Assembly: GCA_002155105.1 (NCBI GenBank)
Contig: MUZD01000011.1
Location: forward strand, 55,796 to 119,795
DNA: 64,000 nt
Direction of reading: 5' to 3'
Source: Sedimentibacter sp. SX930
Lineage (GTDB): Bacteria > Bacillota > Bacilli > Lactobacillales > Aerococcaceae
Positions 8,892 through 17,970 of this stretch are shown here, piece after piece. The position numbers and the translations under genes were made by a program. The first letter of the stretch is position 1. Each line of letters opens with the position of its first letter. The notes beneath the pieces are model-generated. The model was given only the letters and a program-made list of their open reading frames with translations. It was not told the origin of the DNA and ran no database searches.

Positions 8892-10316
8892 ATGGCAGAA
8901 AAGACAGAAGCAACAGTGTTGGTGGAAACAGCAACAAACGCACCAAAGGAAAAAGTCAGTAACTTATTTGCCTGGTCGCACGCTACGTCAGTAAGTGGAA
9001 CCGCTATGTTGATAGCAGCTATTATCGGAAGTTATTTCTCAGTTTACATGACGGACACAATGATGATCCCGGCAGCGGCAGCATCTATGATCATGTTTGT
9101 TGCGACTTTATGGGATGCGATCAATGACCCGATGATGGGCGTGCTGGCCGACCGTACCAAATCAAAATGGGGACGCTATCGTCCGTACTTTGTGGTTGCA
9201 CCGATCCTGCTTACCATTTTCGGGACACTGATCTGGTTGAATCCCGACTTCTCGACAAACGGCAAAATCATCTATGTGCTGTTGACGTATATCGGCTACG
9301 GCATGACAGTTACAATGTACACCATGCCGCAAATGGCCATTTTACCTGCACACGTAAAAACAGATGATCAAAGAAACAAAGTCATCATGATGGGTGCGGG
9401 CGCAACAGCGGTCATGTTCACAATTGGCGCATCCTTCACCCCACAAATGAAAGCGTTCTTTGAAGGCGCATTCGGAATTTCGAACGGCTATATTCCATTG
9501 ATGATCGTGCTGGGATTGATCTCCTGCATCTCGTTCTGGAGTTTGTTTGCAACAGCGAAAGAAAAATATATCGCTCCAGTAAGTGATACACCGCTTACGC
9601 AAGATTTGAAGAAAATATTGCGCCATAAAGAATTGTCGCCATTCGTGGTTGTTTGGATCATGGCTTCAATGGGATACGGCTTGATGTTTGCGAGTTCCGT
9701 ATTCTATGTCATGTATTACTTGGGCCGTCCGGACTTGATCTCCATCTACATGCTGGTCGTTTCCATGGGTGCCTTGGTTTCGATGGTTGTCTTGATGCCG
9801 ATCTGCATGCGCATCTTTAAGACAGCCCAAAGAACATTGGTTGTCACGCAAATTGCGGCGATCATCTGCTATGTAACGCTGTTCTTCGTCGGCAGCAGAA
9901 GCATGATGCTGCTTTATGTAATCACTTTCATCGCTACATCCGTGGCATCGATGTCAAATGCGCTGGTCAACGTATTGGTGAACGATGCCATCGATTATGT
10001 CCAATTCAAAGATGGTATCACAGCAAACGGCGTTATTTCATCCATCAAAGGATTTGCGCAGAAATGCGGGAATACCGTAACGAACTCAGGGATTCTGGCT
10101 GTACTTGCTTGGGCAGGCTACAGAGCCGGTGAAATCGGCAACCAACCTGAGAGCACGATGTTTGCCATCAACTTCCTGCGTTTCGGTGCGCCAGCCTTAA
10201 TCAGCGGCATCCTGTTGATCGCCTTGAAGTTCAATCCGGTCGAAAAACACCGTGCAGATATTCTGGAAATGAAAGAGCTTATCCGCGACCACAGCGAAGA
10301 CAATCACGATGCATAA
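8892..10316 (+). CDS. GPH-family sugar:cation symporter (xyloside/oligosaccharide type)
   Basis: This 474-residue membrane protein has about twelve hydrophobic segments. It carries glycoside-pentoside-hexuronide family marks in the first loops: DAINDPMMGVLADRTKSKWGRYRPY, with the aspartate residues that bind sodium or sugar, and later NALVNVLVNDAIDYVQFKDG. It lacks the EIIA-like tail of LacS. Family members such as XynP and XylP carry xylosides or xylo-oligosaccharides into the cell with a cation. Its position after the intracellular GH2-GH43-GH3 operon and its shared promoter motif make it the probable importer for those enzymes. A GGAGTG ribosome binding site precedes the ATG. Confidence 0.88.
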   Translation: MAEKTEATVLVETATNAPKEKVSNLFAWSHATSVSGTAMLIAAIIGSYFSVYMTDTMMIPAAAASMIMFVATLWDAINDPMMGVLADRTKSKWGRYRPYFVVAPILLTIFGTLIWLNPDFSTNGKIIYVLLTYIGYGMTVTMYTMPQMAILPAHVKTDDQRNKVIMMGAGATAVMFTIGASFTPQMKAFFEGAFGISNGYIPLMIVLGLISCISFWSLFATAKEKYIAPVSDTPLTQDLKKILRHKELSPFVVVWIMASMGYGLMFASSVFYVMYYLGRPDLISIYMLVVSMGALVSMVVLMPICMRIFKTAQRTLVVTQIAAIICYVTLFFVGSRSMMLLYVITFIATSVASMSNALVNVLVNDAIDYVQFKDGITANGVISSIKGFAQKCGNTVTNSGILAVLAWAGYRAGEIGNQPESTMFAINFLRFGAPALISGILLIALKFNPVEKHRADILEMKELIRDHSEDNHDA

Positions 10317-10342
10317 TCAGAAGTAATTTTAGTCCAAAAGAG

Positions 10343-10370
10343 GGTGCTGTCTCCAAAAAGGGGCAGCACC
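10343..10370 (+). terminator. Possible terminator after the symporter gene
   Basis: GGTGCTG and CAGCACC form a 7-bp stem with a long loop. The following bases are only moderately T-rich, so the call is tentative. Confidence 0.5.
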
Positions 10371-10405
10371 TATGTTGGTTTATTGATGGGCAGCGTGATT
10401 GGTGG

Positions 10406-10568
10406 GGTGGCTTCGCCGGAGTTGATGCGAGCGCAAATCTATCACCTCCGACGAGCCATCGTACGTCGGAGGACAGCATCCGATTCCGCGCCCAGCTCCG
10501 GCCAACATTCGCTCGCAGGAGCAGGGCATGTTACCGGCACCGCAACTCCGTTGAGAAGGGCACTCACC
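10406..10568 (+). repeat. 163-bp GC-rich dispersed repeat, copy 2
   Basis: This copy aligns gap-free with 2011-2173. The central hairpin is kept as CCTCCGACG/CGTCGGAGG although the loop differs. GGAGTTG near the start complements CAACTCC near the end, and GCGAGCG complements CGCTCGC. It lies in the same orientation between convergent genes. Conservation of paired segments suggests selection on structure, either as RNA or as DNA hairpin, but two copies are too few to prove this. Confidence 0.85.
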
Positions 10569-10605
10569 GGAGCTGGGGGCTCTCTCTTCAGCTCCTCCGC
10601 CGCGC

Positions 10606-10638
10606 AAAAACGGGCCGCCTTGGAATCGAGGAGGCCCG
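10606..10638 (-). terminator. Rho-independent terminator of the AraC-family gene
   Basis: On the minus strand CGGGCCTCCT pairs with AGGCGGCCCG with one mismatch, followed by TTTTT. Confidence 0.85.
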
Positions 10639-10651
10639 GATGTTACCGATT

Positions 10652-11767
10652 TTAAATAAACGGATTAAACGATTCTTCCGTGTTGTGGTGCTGTTTGCGG
10701 TATTGCACCGGTGAAATCTGATAAGTTGTGCGGAATACGCGCGAAAAATGATCGGTTGACTTGTAGCCGACCTGCGCGGCGATTTCGCTGATTTTCAGGT
10801 TGGAGTTCTCCAGATATTCGATCGCATGTGCCAAGCGCAGGCGTCGGATCAGATCGGTAAAATTGTAGCCAGTGTTTTCACGGATCATCGTCGACAGATA
10901 AGGCTCGCTGTAATGGAATTCTTCGGCCAATCGGGACAGCGACAGCTCCTGGTAATGGTGTTGGATGTACTGCAGGATGACCGAAAAATCGGTGCCGATG
11001 TGATAGTTATGGAATTGCATGCTCTCGCTGTAATTGCGCAGCAAGTTGGAGAACATTAAGTTGATCCAATTGATGCAGCAGCTGTTGCTGTAGTTGTCGT
11101 AGCGATGGCATTCGACCATGGCATTGCGGATAAGCGGTTTCAGCTGGTCGTTCTGATCGGTTTTGAATAACAGGAAATTGGGACTCGTATCATCTTGGAG
11201 GATTTTGCGGAAAAAGTAAGAAAGCAGATCTTTTCCTGACAGCAACGAGAAGAAAATCGTGTCGAAGGAACTTTTCCGGAGCAGAATCGTGTACACAATC
11301 GATTCATCATCAATCAAAATATCATGCCGTGAGGAAGGTGCGATGATGCACAGTTCGCCTTCCTGCAAGGTGGAAGTTTCATCCTCAAAAGTGAACCGAC
11401 AGCTGCCCCGCACGACATAATTGATTTCAAAAAAGTTATGCGTATGCGGATTCGGCCGGGTGAACTGGGGGTGGCGGATGATGAAAACATCGCGTTTGGG
11501 CGGGATGATATCCGTCTCGACGACAGAAGACGTTGCAGGAACTTGCGGCGTCAGGATATGCACAAAAGAATCGGTGATTTTTTCGAAATCTTCATCCGAC
11601 ATATTTTCAAAGAGGCCGTTTAGATTAGGCATTTCGATTGTCTGTTTCAACAAACCTTTGCGGTAAAGATAGTCCGTCATTTCGGTAAATTGCATCCGTT
11701 TGCCGGCCTGGCGGTAATAATCGGTCATTTGTTTCTGGAATTCACCGTACGTGATGTAGTAGGGCAT
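10652..11767 (-). CDS. AraC-family transcriptional regulator with cupin sensor domain
   Basis: This 371-residue protein has an unusual N-terminal segment of about 115 residues, then a cupin-type sensor (about 115-210, with HPQFTRPNPHTHNFFEINYVV) and a C-terminal AraC/XylS double helix-turn-helix. The first helix-turn-helix includes LSRLAEEFHYSEPYLSTMI and the second ISEIAAQVGYKSTDHFSRVF. Cupin AraC regulators bind sugars or glycosides and activate catabolic operons. It lies between the symporter and the rhamnosidase gene and is the only regulator in the sugar locus, so it is the best candidate to bind the TTAAAAAATGTCG sites. A GGGAGG ribosome binding site precedes the ATG. Confidence 0.88.
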   Translation of the reverse strand: MPYYITYGEFQKQMTDYYRQAGKRMQFTEMTDYLYRKGLLKQTIEMPNLNGLFENMSDEDFEKITDSFVHILTPQVPATSSVVETDIIPPKRDVFIIRHPQFTRPNPHTHNFFEINYVVRGSCRFTFEDETSTLQEGELCIIAPSSRHDILIDDESIVYTILLRKSSFDTIFFSLLSGKDLLSYFFRKILQDDTSPNFLLFKTDQNDQLKPLIRNAMVECHRYDNYSNSCCINWINLMFSNLLRNYSESMQFHNYHIGTDFSVILQYIQHHYQELSLSRLAEEFHYSEPYLSTMIRENTGYNFTDLIRRLRLAHAIEYLENSNLKISEIAAQVGYKSTDHFSRVFRTTYQISPVQYRKQHHNTEESFNPFI

Positions 11768-11913
11768 AATTTTTTGATCCTCCCTGTCAGAGCTAGAGTA
11801 GCGGTTGTTGGAAAAGTATAGCAGACAAATTTTTGTTATTCAAGAAGACCTGGATTACAGCAATCATTCGAAATAAATCAAGAACGAGAAAAAATGAAAA
11901 CGGAGGCAAATTC

Positions 11914-14787
11914 ATGAAGATACAGAAATTACGCACCAACCATTTGGGGAATCCGCTCGGGTACCTATTTGATACATTGAGCCTGTCCTGGATCGTGTCC
12001 GGAAAAAATGAGCCGGGAATGGAGACGAAAGTAGTGGTGGCGGCTGATGCTGCATTCGGAGAAGTCCTTTTCGAGAGCGAATGGCTAGAAGAAATCAACG
12101 CGTTGGATTTCCAACCGGACATCAGCGTGCTGCCACAAACGCGCTACTATTGGAAAGTCATTGCTCAAGCAGGCGATGAACTGCTAGCAGAAAGCGAGCC
12201 GGCTTGGTTCGAAACAGCGAAGCAGTCGGGTTCGTGGACGGCGCAATGGATCACACCCGGCGAGGATCAAGCAGCACAGCCGATTGTGAAGAAACAATTT
12301 GTGATCGAGAAGGAAGTATTGGCTGCGCGTTTGTACATCTGCGGCTTGGGCTTGTACGAATTTGAGGTGAACGGTCAGCGGACGCATGACGAATACCTCC
12401 TTCCGGGCTATCATGCCTATGACTTTTGGCAACAATACCAGACGTTCGATGTTACGACCAGCCTGAAAATCGGCGGCAACGCGCTTGGGATTTTGCTTGG
12501 GGATGGTTGGTACAAAGGCCGCTTCGGCTTTGACGGCGGCTACACCAATCTATATGGTGAGCAGCTGAAGCTGATTGCCGAATTGAACCTTGTTTACGCC
12601 GATGGAACAACCGAAACCATCGGCAGCGATGATTCTTGGCTGACAAAACCGGGCCCAATCCTGAAAAGCAGCATCTACGACGGCGAAGTCTACAATGCGC
12701 GCAAAGAGGTTGCCGATTGGTCCATTTATACGGAAAATCTTGCGGGATGGCAGCAGGTCGCTGTTTTGCCGGATGCAACTGATCAACTTTCGGCTCGCTT
12801 GAGCCCGGCTCTGAAATATGTCGAAAGCCTGATTCCAGAGGTGATCCAGTCACCTGCGGGCGAAACGATACTGGATTTCAAACAAAACATGGTCGGTTGG
12901 ATAGCCTTCAAGACGCAGGCTCCGACCGGAACGGAAGTCGGCTATGAAGTAGGGGAAGAGCTGCAGGACGGCTGTTTCTACAACGATAACCTGCGGACCG
13001 CGGAAGCGAAGTTCACTTACATCAGCGACGGAAGCGAAAGAGTCGTCCGTCCGCACTTCACATTCTATGGTTTCCGCTACGCAAGACTGATCGGATTCGA
13101 TCAAGATATCGATCCGGCTGATTTCATCGGCTACGTGATCCATAGCGACTTGGAAGTGACCGGAAAAATCGAGACGGCCAATCCCCAAGTGAATCAATTG
13201 ATCAAAAATGCGCTTTGGGGGCAAAAAGGCAATTTCCTGGATGTGCCGACGGATTGCCCGCAACGGGATGAACGGATGGGCTGGACAGGAGATGCGCAGA
13301 TTTTTGCCCGCACAGCCAGCTACAACATGTACACACCGGCATTTTACCGGAAGTTTATGCACGACTTGCGCTTGGAGCAGGAACAATTGGACGGATCGAT
13401 TCCTTTTGTCGTGCCGATGCTGAAACCGAAAAGTTCGGAAGGCGGTTTTATGGGAGCCGGGGCAGCGGCTTGGAGCGATGCAGCGACCGTGATTCCGTGG
13501 GTGCTGTATGAACAGCACGGCGACCTCTCGCTGTTGAAAGAGCAATACGCCACGATGGTCGATTGGGTGGAATATGTCTACCGCGAAGATGAGCGGAGCG
13601 GTTCGAACAGACTTTGGACGACGGGTTTCCAGTTCGGCGATTGGCTGGCATTGGATGGAAAGAATCCGAAAGCTCCGATCGGCGGAACAGATCCGAAACT
13701 GGTCGCTTCTGTCTACTATTATTATTCGTCAACCCTTACGGCCAAGGCTGCCGCAGCGCTTGGAAAGCAGGCGGATGCCGAAAAGTACACGGTGTTGGCG
13801 GAAAGTATCAAAGCTGCCTTGCAGGCTGAATTTTTGACCGCGAAAGGGCGCTTGGCTGTGAATACGCAGACTGCCTATGTCCTGTTCCTCTATTTCGATC
13901 TGGTCCCGCAAGCAAGCCTGAGCCGGGTAATTGCCGATTTCGAAGCGAAGCTGTTGGAGGATGATGTCCATCTGAAGACTGGTTTTGTCGGCACGCCTTA
14001 TCTGTGCGAGGCACTCACGAAGAGCGGGTTGACGGAGCTAGCCTACAGCATCTTGCTGAACGAGGATTATCCGAGCTGGCTGTACGCGGTCAATCTCGGC
14101 GCAACCACGATTTGGGAGCGTTGGAATTCCGTCTTGCCGGATGGGAAAATCAGCGGCACGGACATGAACTCATTGAACCACTACGCATACGGATCGATCG
14201 TCGAATGGATTTACCGTTCGGTGCTCGGCATTCAAGCCGATCCGCTGCATGCCGGATATCGTCATTTTTATCTGAAACCTGTTCCAAGCGCACAACTAGG
14301 TGCCGCAAGCGGGGAATATGATTCTTCTTCAGGCAAAATCAAGAGTGGATGGCGCATACTTGAAGACGGACAACTGCATTTCGCCTTCGAGGTGCCGACC
14401 CAAAGTACAGCTACGATCGAGCTTCCGCACTGCCAAGTTGCTGAAATCGCTGCGCAATTGCAGGACTTGGGCATTTCCCAATTGGAAATCATCCAGAAAG
14501 GCGAGAACGTATCGTTTAAAGTAGCCGGCGGGTCGTATGCATTTACCTACAAGCCGCTGAAATCTTATAAGGTCAACTATTCCATTGCGATGACGTACAA
14601 AGAACTTTTGGCAAACAAAGCAGCCCGCACGGTGATTTTCGAACACCTGCCGATGCTGAAAGGGAATGACCTGGCGCTGAACCAGTTGGACAGCCCGTTC
14701 GAAACGTTTTCCTCGGTTCCGATTGTGCAGCATTTTGTGAATGACCGCGTTCTCGGAGAAATCAATGAGGCATTGGCAAAACTGTAA
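11914..14787 (+). CDS. Glycoside hydrolase family 78 alpha-L-rhamnosidase
   Basis: This protein has about 957 residues from the ATG at 11914, which follows CGGAGG; the open frame upstream of it lacks a ribosome binding site. It shows the family-78 domain order: an N-terminal fibronectin-like domain, two carbohydrate-binding beta domains and an (alpha/alpha)6 barrel. The barrel has the hallmark DCPQRDERMGWTGDAQ near residues 447-462, which holds catalytic acid residues. It hydrolyses terminal alpha-L-rhamnose from plant glycosides or pectin fragments. No rhamnose catabolic genes are in the window. The last 75 residues, after FTYKPL, form an extra helical tail seen in some homologues. It has no signal peptide. 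Confidence 0.9.
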   Translation: MKIQKLRTNHLGNPLGYLFDTLSLSWIVSGKNEPGMETKVVVAADAAFGEVLFESEWLEEINALDFQPDISVLPQTRYYWKVIAQAGDELLAESEPAWFETAKQSGSWTAQWITPGEDQAAQPIVKKQFVIEKEVLAARLYICGLGLYEFEVNGQRTHDEYLLPGYHAYDFWQQYQTFDVTTSLKIGGNALGILLGDGWYKGRFGFDGGYTNLYGEQLKLIAELNLVYADGTTETIGSDDSWLTKPGPILKSSIYDGEVYNARKEVADWSIYTENLAGWQQVAVLPDATDQLSARLSPALKYVESLIPEVIQSPAGETILDFKQNMVGWIAFKTQAPTGTEVGYEVGEELQDGCFYNDNLRTAEAKFTYISDGSERVVRPHFTFYGFRYARLIGFDQDIDPADFIGYVIHSDLEVTGKIETANPQVNQLIKNALWGQKGNFLDVPTDCPQRDERMGWTGDAQIFARTASYNMYTPAFYRKFMHDLRLEQEQLDGSIPFVVPMLKPKSSEGGFMGAGAAAWSDAATVIPWVLYEQHGDLSLLKEQYATMVDWVEYVYREDERSGSNRLWTTGFQFGDWLALDGKNPKAPIGGTDPKLVASVYYYYSSTLTAKAAAALGKQADAEKYTVLAESIKAALQAEFLTAKGRLAVNTQTAYVLFLYFDLVPQASLSRVIADFEAKLLEDDVHLKTGFVGTPYLCEALTKSGLTELAYSILLNEDYPSWLYAVNLGATTIWERWNSVLPDGKISGTDMNSLNHYAYGSIVEWIYRSVLGIQADPLHAGYRHFYLKPVPSAQLGAASGEYDSSSGKIKSGWRILEDGQLHFAFEVPTQSTATIELPHCQVAEIAAQLQDLGISQLEIIQKGENVSFKVAGGSYAFTYKPLKSYKVNYSIAMTYKELLANKAARTVIFEHLPMLKGNDLALNQLDSPFETFSSVPIVQHFVNDRVLGEINEALAKL

Positions 14788-14809
14788 AGCGATGCATTGC
14801 TCAAATACC

Positions 14810-14883
14810 TTAAAAAATGTCGTGAATGCGAAAAGAATGGACCCTATGCGCTTGCGTTAATGCGCCGGGAACTGCTGTATAAT
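14810..14883 (+). promoter_or_regulatory. Promoter of the second GH3 gene with motif TTAAAAAATGTCG
   Basis: ATACCTTAAAAAATGTCG, ending at 14822, matches 18 bases of the GH2 operon promoter. The -10 is TATAAT at 14878-14883 with no good -35. The motif-to--10 distance is 68 bp here against 57 bp at the symporter gene. The 11-bp difference is about one helical turn, so the motif keeps the same face of the DNA. Confidence 0.55.
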
Positions 14884-14920
14884 TAGCGTTAATAAGGAAT
14901 AACAGTAAAGGTGTGATTTG

Positions 14921-16630
14921 ATGGTACGTTTAACAGAAAAGCCGTTTTTTTTATCGGATGACCAAATTTCTTGGGTAGAAAATACAATAAGCGAGATGAC
15001 AGTGGAAGAAAAAATCGGGCAAATTTTCTGCCCAATCGCCGGGAATCCGGACGATCAAGCATTGACCGAATTTGTGCAGAAATACCAGCCGGGCGGGATG
15101 ATGTTCCGCCCGATGCCGGCAAAAGCGATTAGACAGGCGCACGGTGTTCTGCAAAACGAAAGCAAAATCCCGTTGTTATTGGCGGCCAATCTTGAAGCCG
15201 GCGGAAACGGGATCTGCTCGGACGGAACCTATTACGGCCGTCCGATGGGTGTCGCGGCGACCGCCGATGATCAGGAAGCCTATCAATTGGGCTTTGTTTC
15301 CGGCCGTGAAGCGCAGGCAGTCGGCTGCAACTGGGCGTTTTCCCCGATCGTGGATATCGACATGAACTTCAAAAATCCGATCACGAACGTCAGAACGTTC
15401 GGCTCGGATGTCGATCAAGTGATTGATTTTTCCCGCCAGCAAATGAAAGGCCTGCACGAGAATGGCATCGCCACAGCGGTCAAGCATTTCCCGGGCGACG
15501 GCGTGGACGAGCGTGATCAGCATCTGGTGAGCACCGTGAACAGCCTGTCCGTTCCGGAATGGGATGAGAGCTACGGCAAAGTGTACCAAGCCATGATCGA
15601 AGAGGGCGCGTTATCCGTCATGATCGGGCATATCCTGCAGCCGGCCTACAGCAAAGCGCTCAATCCCGCTTTAGCGGACAAAGACATTCTGCCGGCTTCC
15701 TTGTCGACGGAATTGGTGAATGGCTTGCTGCGCGACCGCTTGGGCTTCAACGGCGTAGCGGTAACGGATGCCACGCCGATGATCGGCTACAATGCAGCGA
15801 TGTCGCGCAAGAAGGCGATCCCAACGACGATCAATGCCGGCTGCGACATGATCCTGTTCAACAAGAACATCGACGAAGATTACCAAGCGATGCGCGATGC
15901 GGTAAGCAGCGGCGACGTATCGATGGAGCGGCTGGATGAAGCGGTCACCCGCATTCTGGCGATGAAAGCGAGCATGGGCTTGGTGGATAAGCAACAAGCC
16001 AACAGCCTGATTCCTGAGGTGGACGCACTGGACATTGTTGGCTGCCCGGAACATCTGGAGCTGGCAAGAAAGAGTGCCGACAAAGCCATCACTCTGGTGA
16101 AGGACACGCAAAATCTGTTGCCGATCTCGCCGGAGAAGACGCCGCGCGTGCGGGTCTATATGCTGGAAGACCGACTGAGCGGCGGCTTCAAGGATGGCGG
16201 GGCTTCCGAAGGTTCCTTCATAGATAAATTGAGCGAAGCCGGCTTTTCAGTAGAAACATTCAATTATGAACAACTGAACTTCCATGAAATCTTTGAGGAA
16301 GGCGTGGACGATCTGAAGGCGAAAGTGGATCTGGTCATCTATGTGGCGAATTACGATACCGCGAGCAACCAGACGACACGCCGGATCGATTGGATCCGTA
16401 TGATGGCTGCCGATGCGCCTTGGTTTGTCCAGGACATCCCAACCTTGTTCGTATCCTTGGCGAACCCGTATCATCTGTTCGATGCGCCGATGATCCGAAC
16501 CTACATTAACGGCTATTCGGCGAATGACACAGTCAACGAAATCCTCGTGGGAAAATTGATCGGCAAGTCCGAATTCCAAGGCAAGAGCCCTGTTGATCCG
16601 TTCTGCGGTGTCTGGGGCACGAACTTATAG
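14921..16630 (+). CDS. Glycoside hydrolase family 3 protein, NagZ-like
   Basis: This protein has 569 residues from the ATG at 14921, which follows AAAGGTG; a TTG three bases earlier is in frame but badly spaced. The TIM barrel carries KHFPGDGVDERDQH near residue 188 and the probable nucleophile Asp283 in VAVTDATPM. It resembles the beta-N-acetylhexosaminidase branch of GH3. A second alpha/beta domain follows (about 385-565) and the fibronectin domain is absent. The substrate is uncertain: NagZ-type enzymes act on N-acetylglucosaminides, but the shared promoter motif places it with plant glycoside use. There is no signal peptide. Confidence 0.8.
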   Translation: MVRLTEKPFFLSDDQISWVENTISEMTVEEKIGQIFCPIAGNPDDQALTEFVQKYQPGGMMFRPMPAKAIRQAHGVLQNESKIPLLLAANLEAGGNGICSDGTYYGRPMGVAATADDQEAYQLGFVSGREAQAVGCNWAFSPIVDIDMNFKNPITNVRTFGSDVDQVIDFSRQQMKGLHENGIATAVKHFPGDGVDERDQHLVSTVNSLSVPEWDESYGKVYQAMIEEGALSVMIGHILQPAYSKALNPALADKDILPASLSTELVNGLLRDRLGFNGVAVTDATPMIGYNAAMSRKKAIPTTINAGCDMILFNKNIDEDYQAMRDAVSSGDVSMERLDEAVTRILAMKASMGLVDKQQANSLIPEVDALDIVGCPEHLELARKSADKAITLVKDTQNLLPISPEKTPRVRVYMLEDRLSGGFKDGGASEGSFIDKLSEAGFSVETFNYEQLNFHEIFEEGVDDLKAKVDLVIYVANYDTASNQTTRRIDWIRMMAADAPWFVQDIPTLFVSLANPYHLFDAPMIRTYINGYSANDTVNEILVGKLIGKSEFQGKSPVDPFCGVWGTNL

Positions 16631-16644
16631 AGTGGGGGCCTCTG

Positions 16645-16782
16645 AAACCATGAATAACAGTGAGATATTCATGGTTTTAGAGCACCGGGGACCGAAAAAG
16701 ATGAATAATAAAAAGTTATTCATCGTTCCGGGCCAATACGGACCGAAAAAGATGAATAACAGAAAGATATTCATCTTTTCGG
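16645..16782 (+). repeat. 51-bp palindrome array 1 (three units)
   Basis: Three dyads ATGAATA-N9-TATTCAT start at 16650, 16701 and 16752, exactly 51 bp apart. Stems extend outward: unit 1 is a perfect 12-bp stem (AAACCATGAATA) with a 9-nt loop; unit 3 has a 15-bp stem with one bulged base, ending in TCTTTTCGG. The spacers also pair (TTTTCGG with CCGAAAA type), so each arm can pair with either neighbour. The array lies between the GH3 gene and the esterase gene and ends in GGCAAACAATT, as array 2 does. Confidence 0.9.
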
Positions 16783-16844
16783 CCCCCCTCCGGCAAACAA
16801 TTCAACGTGGGTTATGCATTAGAACGTATTAAGGAGGCAAAAAG

Positions 16845-17777
16845 ATGATTGTTGAAACGATAAAATTATATCCGGAACGGGAAGACGTCACATTGACGAC
16901 CTATGTCCTGCAGGATTCACCGGAATTGTTGGATGGAGCGATGCGTCCGGCTGTGCTGATCTGTCCTGGCGGGGCTTATCTCTCCTGTTCCGATCGGGAA
17001 GCCGAGCCAGTGGCGATGCGGTTTGCAGCGATGGGCTATCATGCCTTCGTGCTGCGCTATTCCGTTTACCTGGATAAGCACGAACCTTTTGAATCCATTT
17101 TTGGAGGAGTCGAAAGGCGAGAGCATACGGTCTTTCCTGCCGCAATCCGGGACATCGGCAAAGCCATGCTGACGATCCACGAAAACAGCGAAGCGTGGTT
17201 GGTCGATACGGAACGGATTGCACTGTGCGGTTTTTCGGCAGGCGCGCACAATGTCGCGACGTATTCGGTCTATTGGGACAAACCGATCCTGACCGCTCAC
17301 TACCAGGTGTCGGAAGAAACACTTCGCCCCGCTGCCACGATTCTGGGGTATACGTTAAGTGACTACATCTTTATGAAAGAGACCGAAAAGGATGAAATGG
17401 CTACAATCCTGTTCGATGCTTCCGCAATGTCGCTGCTGGGGGAAGCGTTCCCGAGCGACAAAACGCTGAAGGAAGTGAGCCCGGCGTTGTTGGTGACAGA
17501 AAAGACGCCGCCTATGTTCTTGTGGGCCACGGCATCGGATGCGTTAGTCCCGGTTGGGCATACATTGCGGATGGGTATGGCCTTGTCAGAAAAAAATATC
17601 CCGTTCGAAATGCATGTATTCGAAGAAGGGCAGCACGGATTGAGCCTGGCTACGCAAGCCACCGCGAACGCCAAAACATTGGTCGATCAGAATGCCGCCA
17701 AGTGGATTGATCTGGCGGACGCCTGGCTGTTGAAACGCTTCAGTTTCGATTTGCAGGATAAAACCAGATGGGATTAA
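16845..17777 (+). CDS. Alpha/beta hydrolase, acetyl-xylan-esterase-like
   Basis: This 310-residue cytosolic hydrolase has an oxyanion-hole region CPGGAYLSCSDREAEPVA and nucleophile elbow GFSAGAH with Ser131. The acid is probably Asp232 (ATASDALVP) and the base His264 (EEGQHGLSL). The fold and motifs match the BD-FAE/acetyl esterase group that includes intracellular acetyl-xylooligosaccharide esterases. In this context it would remove acetyl groups from imported oligosaccharides. An AAGGAGG ribosome binding site precedes the ATG. The gene is flanked on both sides by direct copies of the 51-bp palindrome array, with no other gene in between. Confidence 0.82.
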   Translation: MIVETIKLYPEREDVTLTTYVLQDSPELLDGAMRPAVLICPGGAYLSCSDREAEPVAMRFAAMGYHAFVLRYSVYLDKHEPFESIFGGVERREHTVFPAAIRDIGKAMLTIHENSEAWLVDTERIALCGFSAGAHNVATYSVYWDKPILTAHYQVSEETLRPAATILGYTLSDYIFMKETEKDEMATILFDASAMSLLGEAFPSDKTLKEVSPALLVTEKTPPMFLWATASDALVPVGHTLRMGMALSEKNIPFEMHVFEEGQHGLSLATQATANAKTLVDQNAAKWIDLADAWLLKRFSFDLQDKTRWD

Positions 17778-17798
17778 AAACATTCAGCTTGCGATCAA

Positions 17799-17932
17799 AA
17801 AAGATGGATAAGATCGGGATACCCATCTTTTCGGGGTGCCGTGGGCCGAAAAAGATGAATAATAAAAAGTTATTCATCTTTCCGGGCCAACACGGATCAA
17901 AAAAGATGGATAACAGAAAGTTATTCATCTTT
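17799..17932 (+). repeat. 51-bp palindrome array 2 (three units)
   Basis: Dyads start at 17804 (ATGGATA, with TACCCAT on the other side), 17855 (ATGAATA) and 17906 (ATGGATA with TATTCAT, a G-T pair if transcribed), exactly 51 bp apart. Unit 2 has a perfect 12-bp stem AAAGATGAATAA and loop TAAAAAG, the same loop as unit 2 of array 1. The array is in the same orientation as array 1 and ends in the same GGCAAACAATT. Confidence 0.9.
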
Positions 17933-17970
17933 CCGGCCTCGCCGGCAAACAATTAAATGTAGAAATGCGC

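Noticed and set aside
10344..10655. Open frame through the second 163-bp repeat
   Set aside because: GC-rich repeat without coding features; the homologous copy at 2011 does not keep the frame in a meaningful protein.
16593..16832. Open frame of 79 codons across palindrome array 1, with repeated KKMNNKK phrases
   Set aside because: The frame stays open only because the unit is 51 bp, a multiple of three. There is no ribosome binding site, and the sequence is palindromic. The same applies to frames at 17768-17956 and 31411-31602.
16645..17932. CRISPR array
   Set aside because: Units are palindromic with short variable centres and similar spacers, not identical repeats with unique spacers; no cas genes are present.
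16645..17955. Integron attC sites around the esterase gene
   Set aside because: No attC core sites or integrase; the 51-bp tandem period is not an attC feature.
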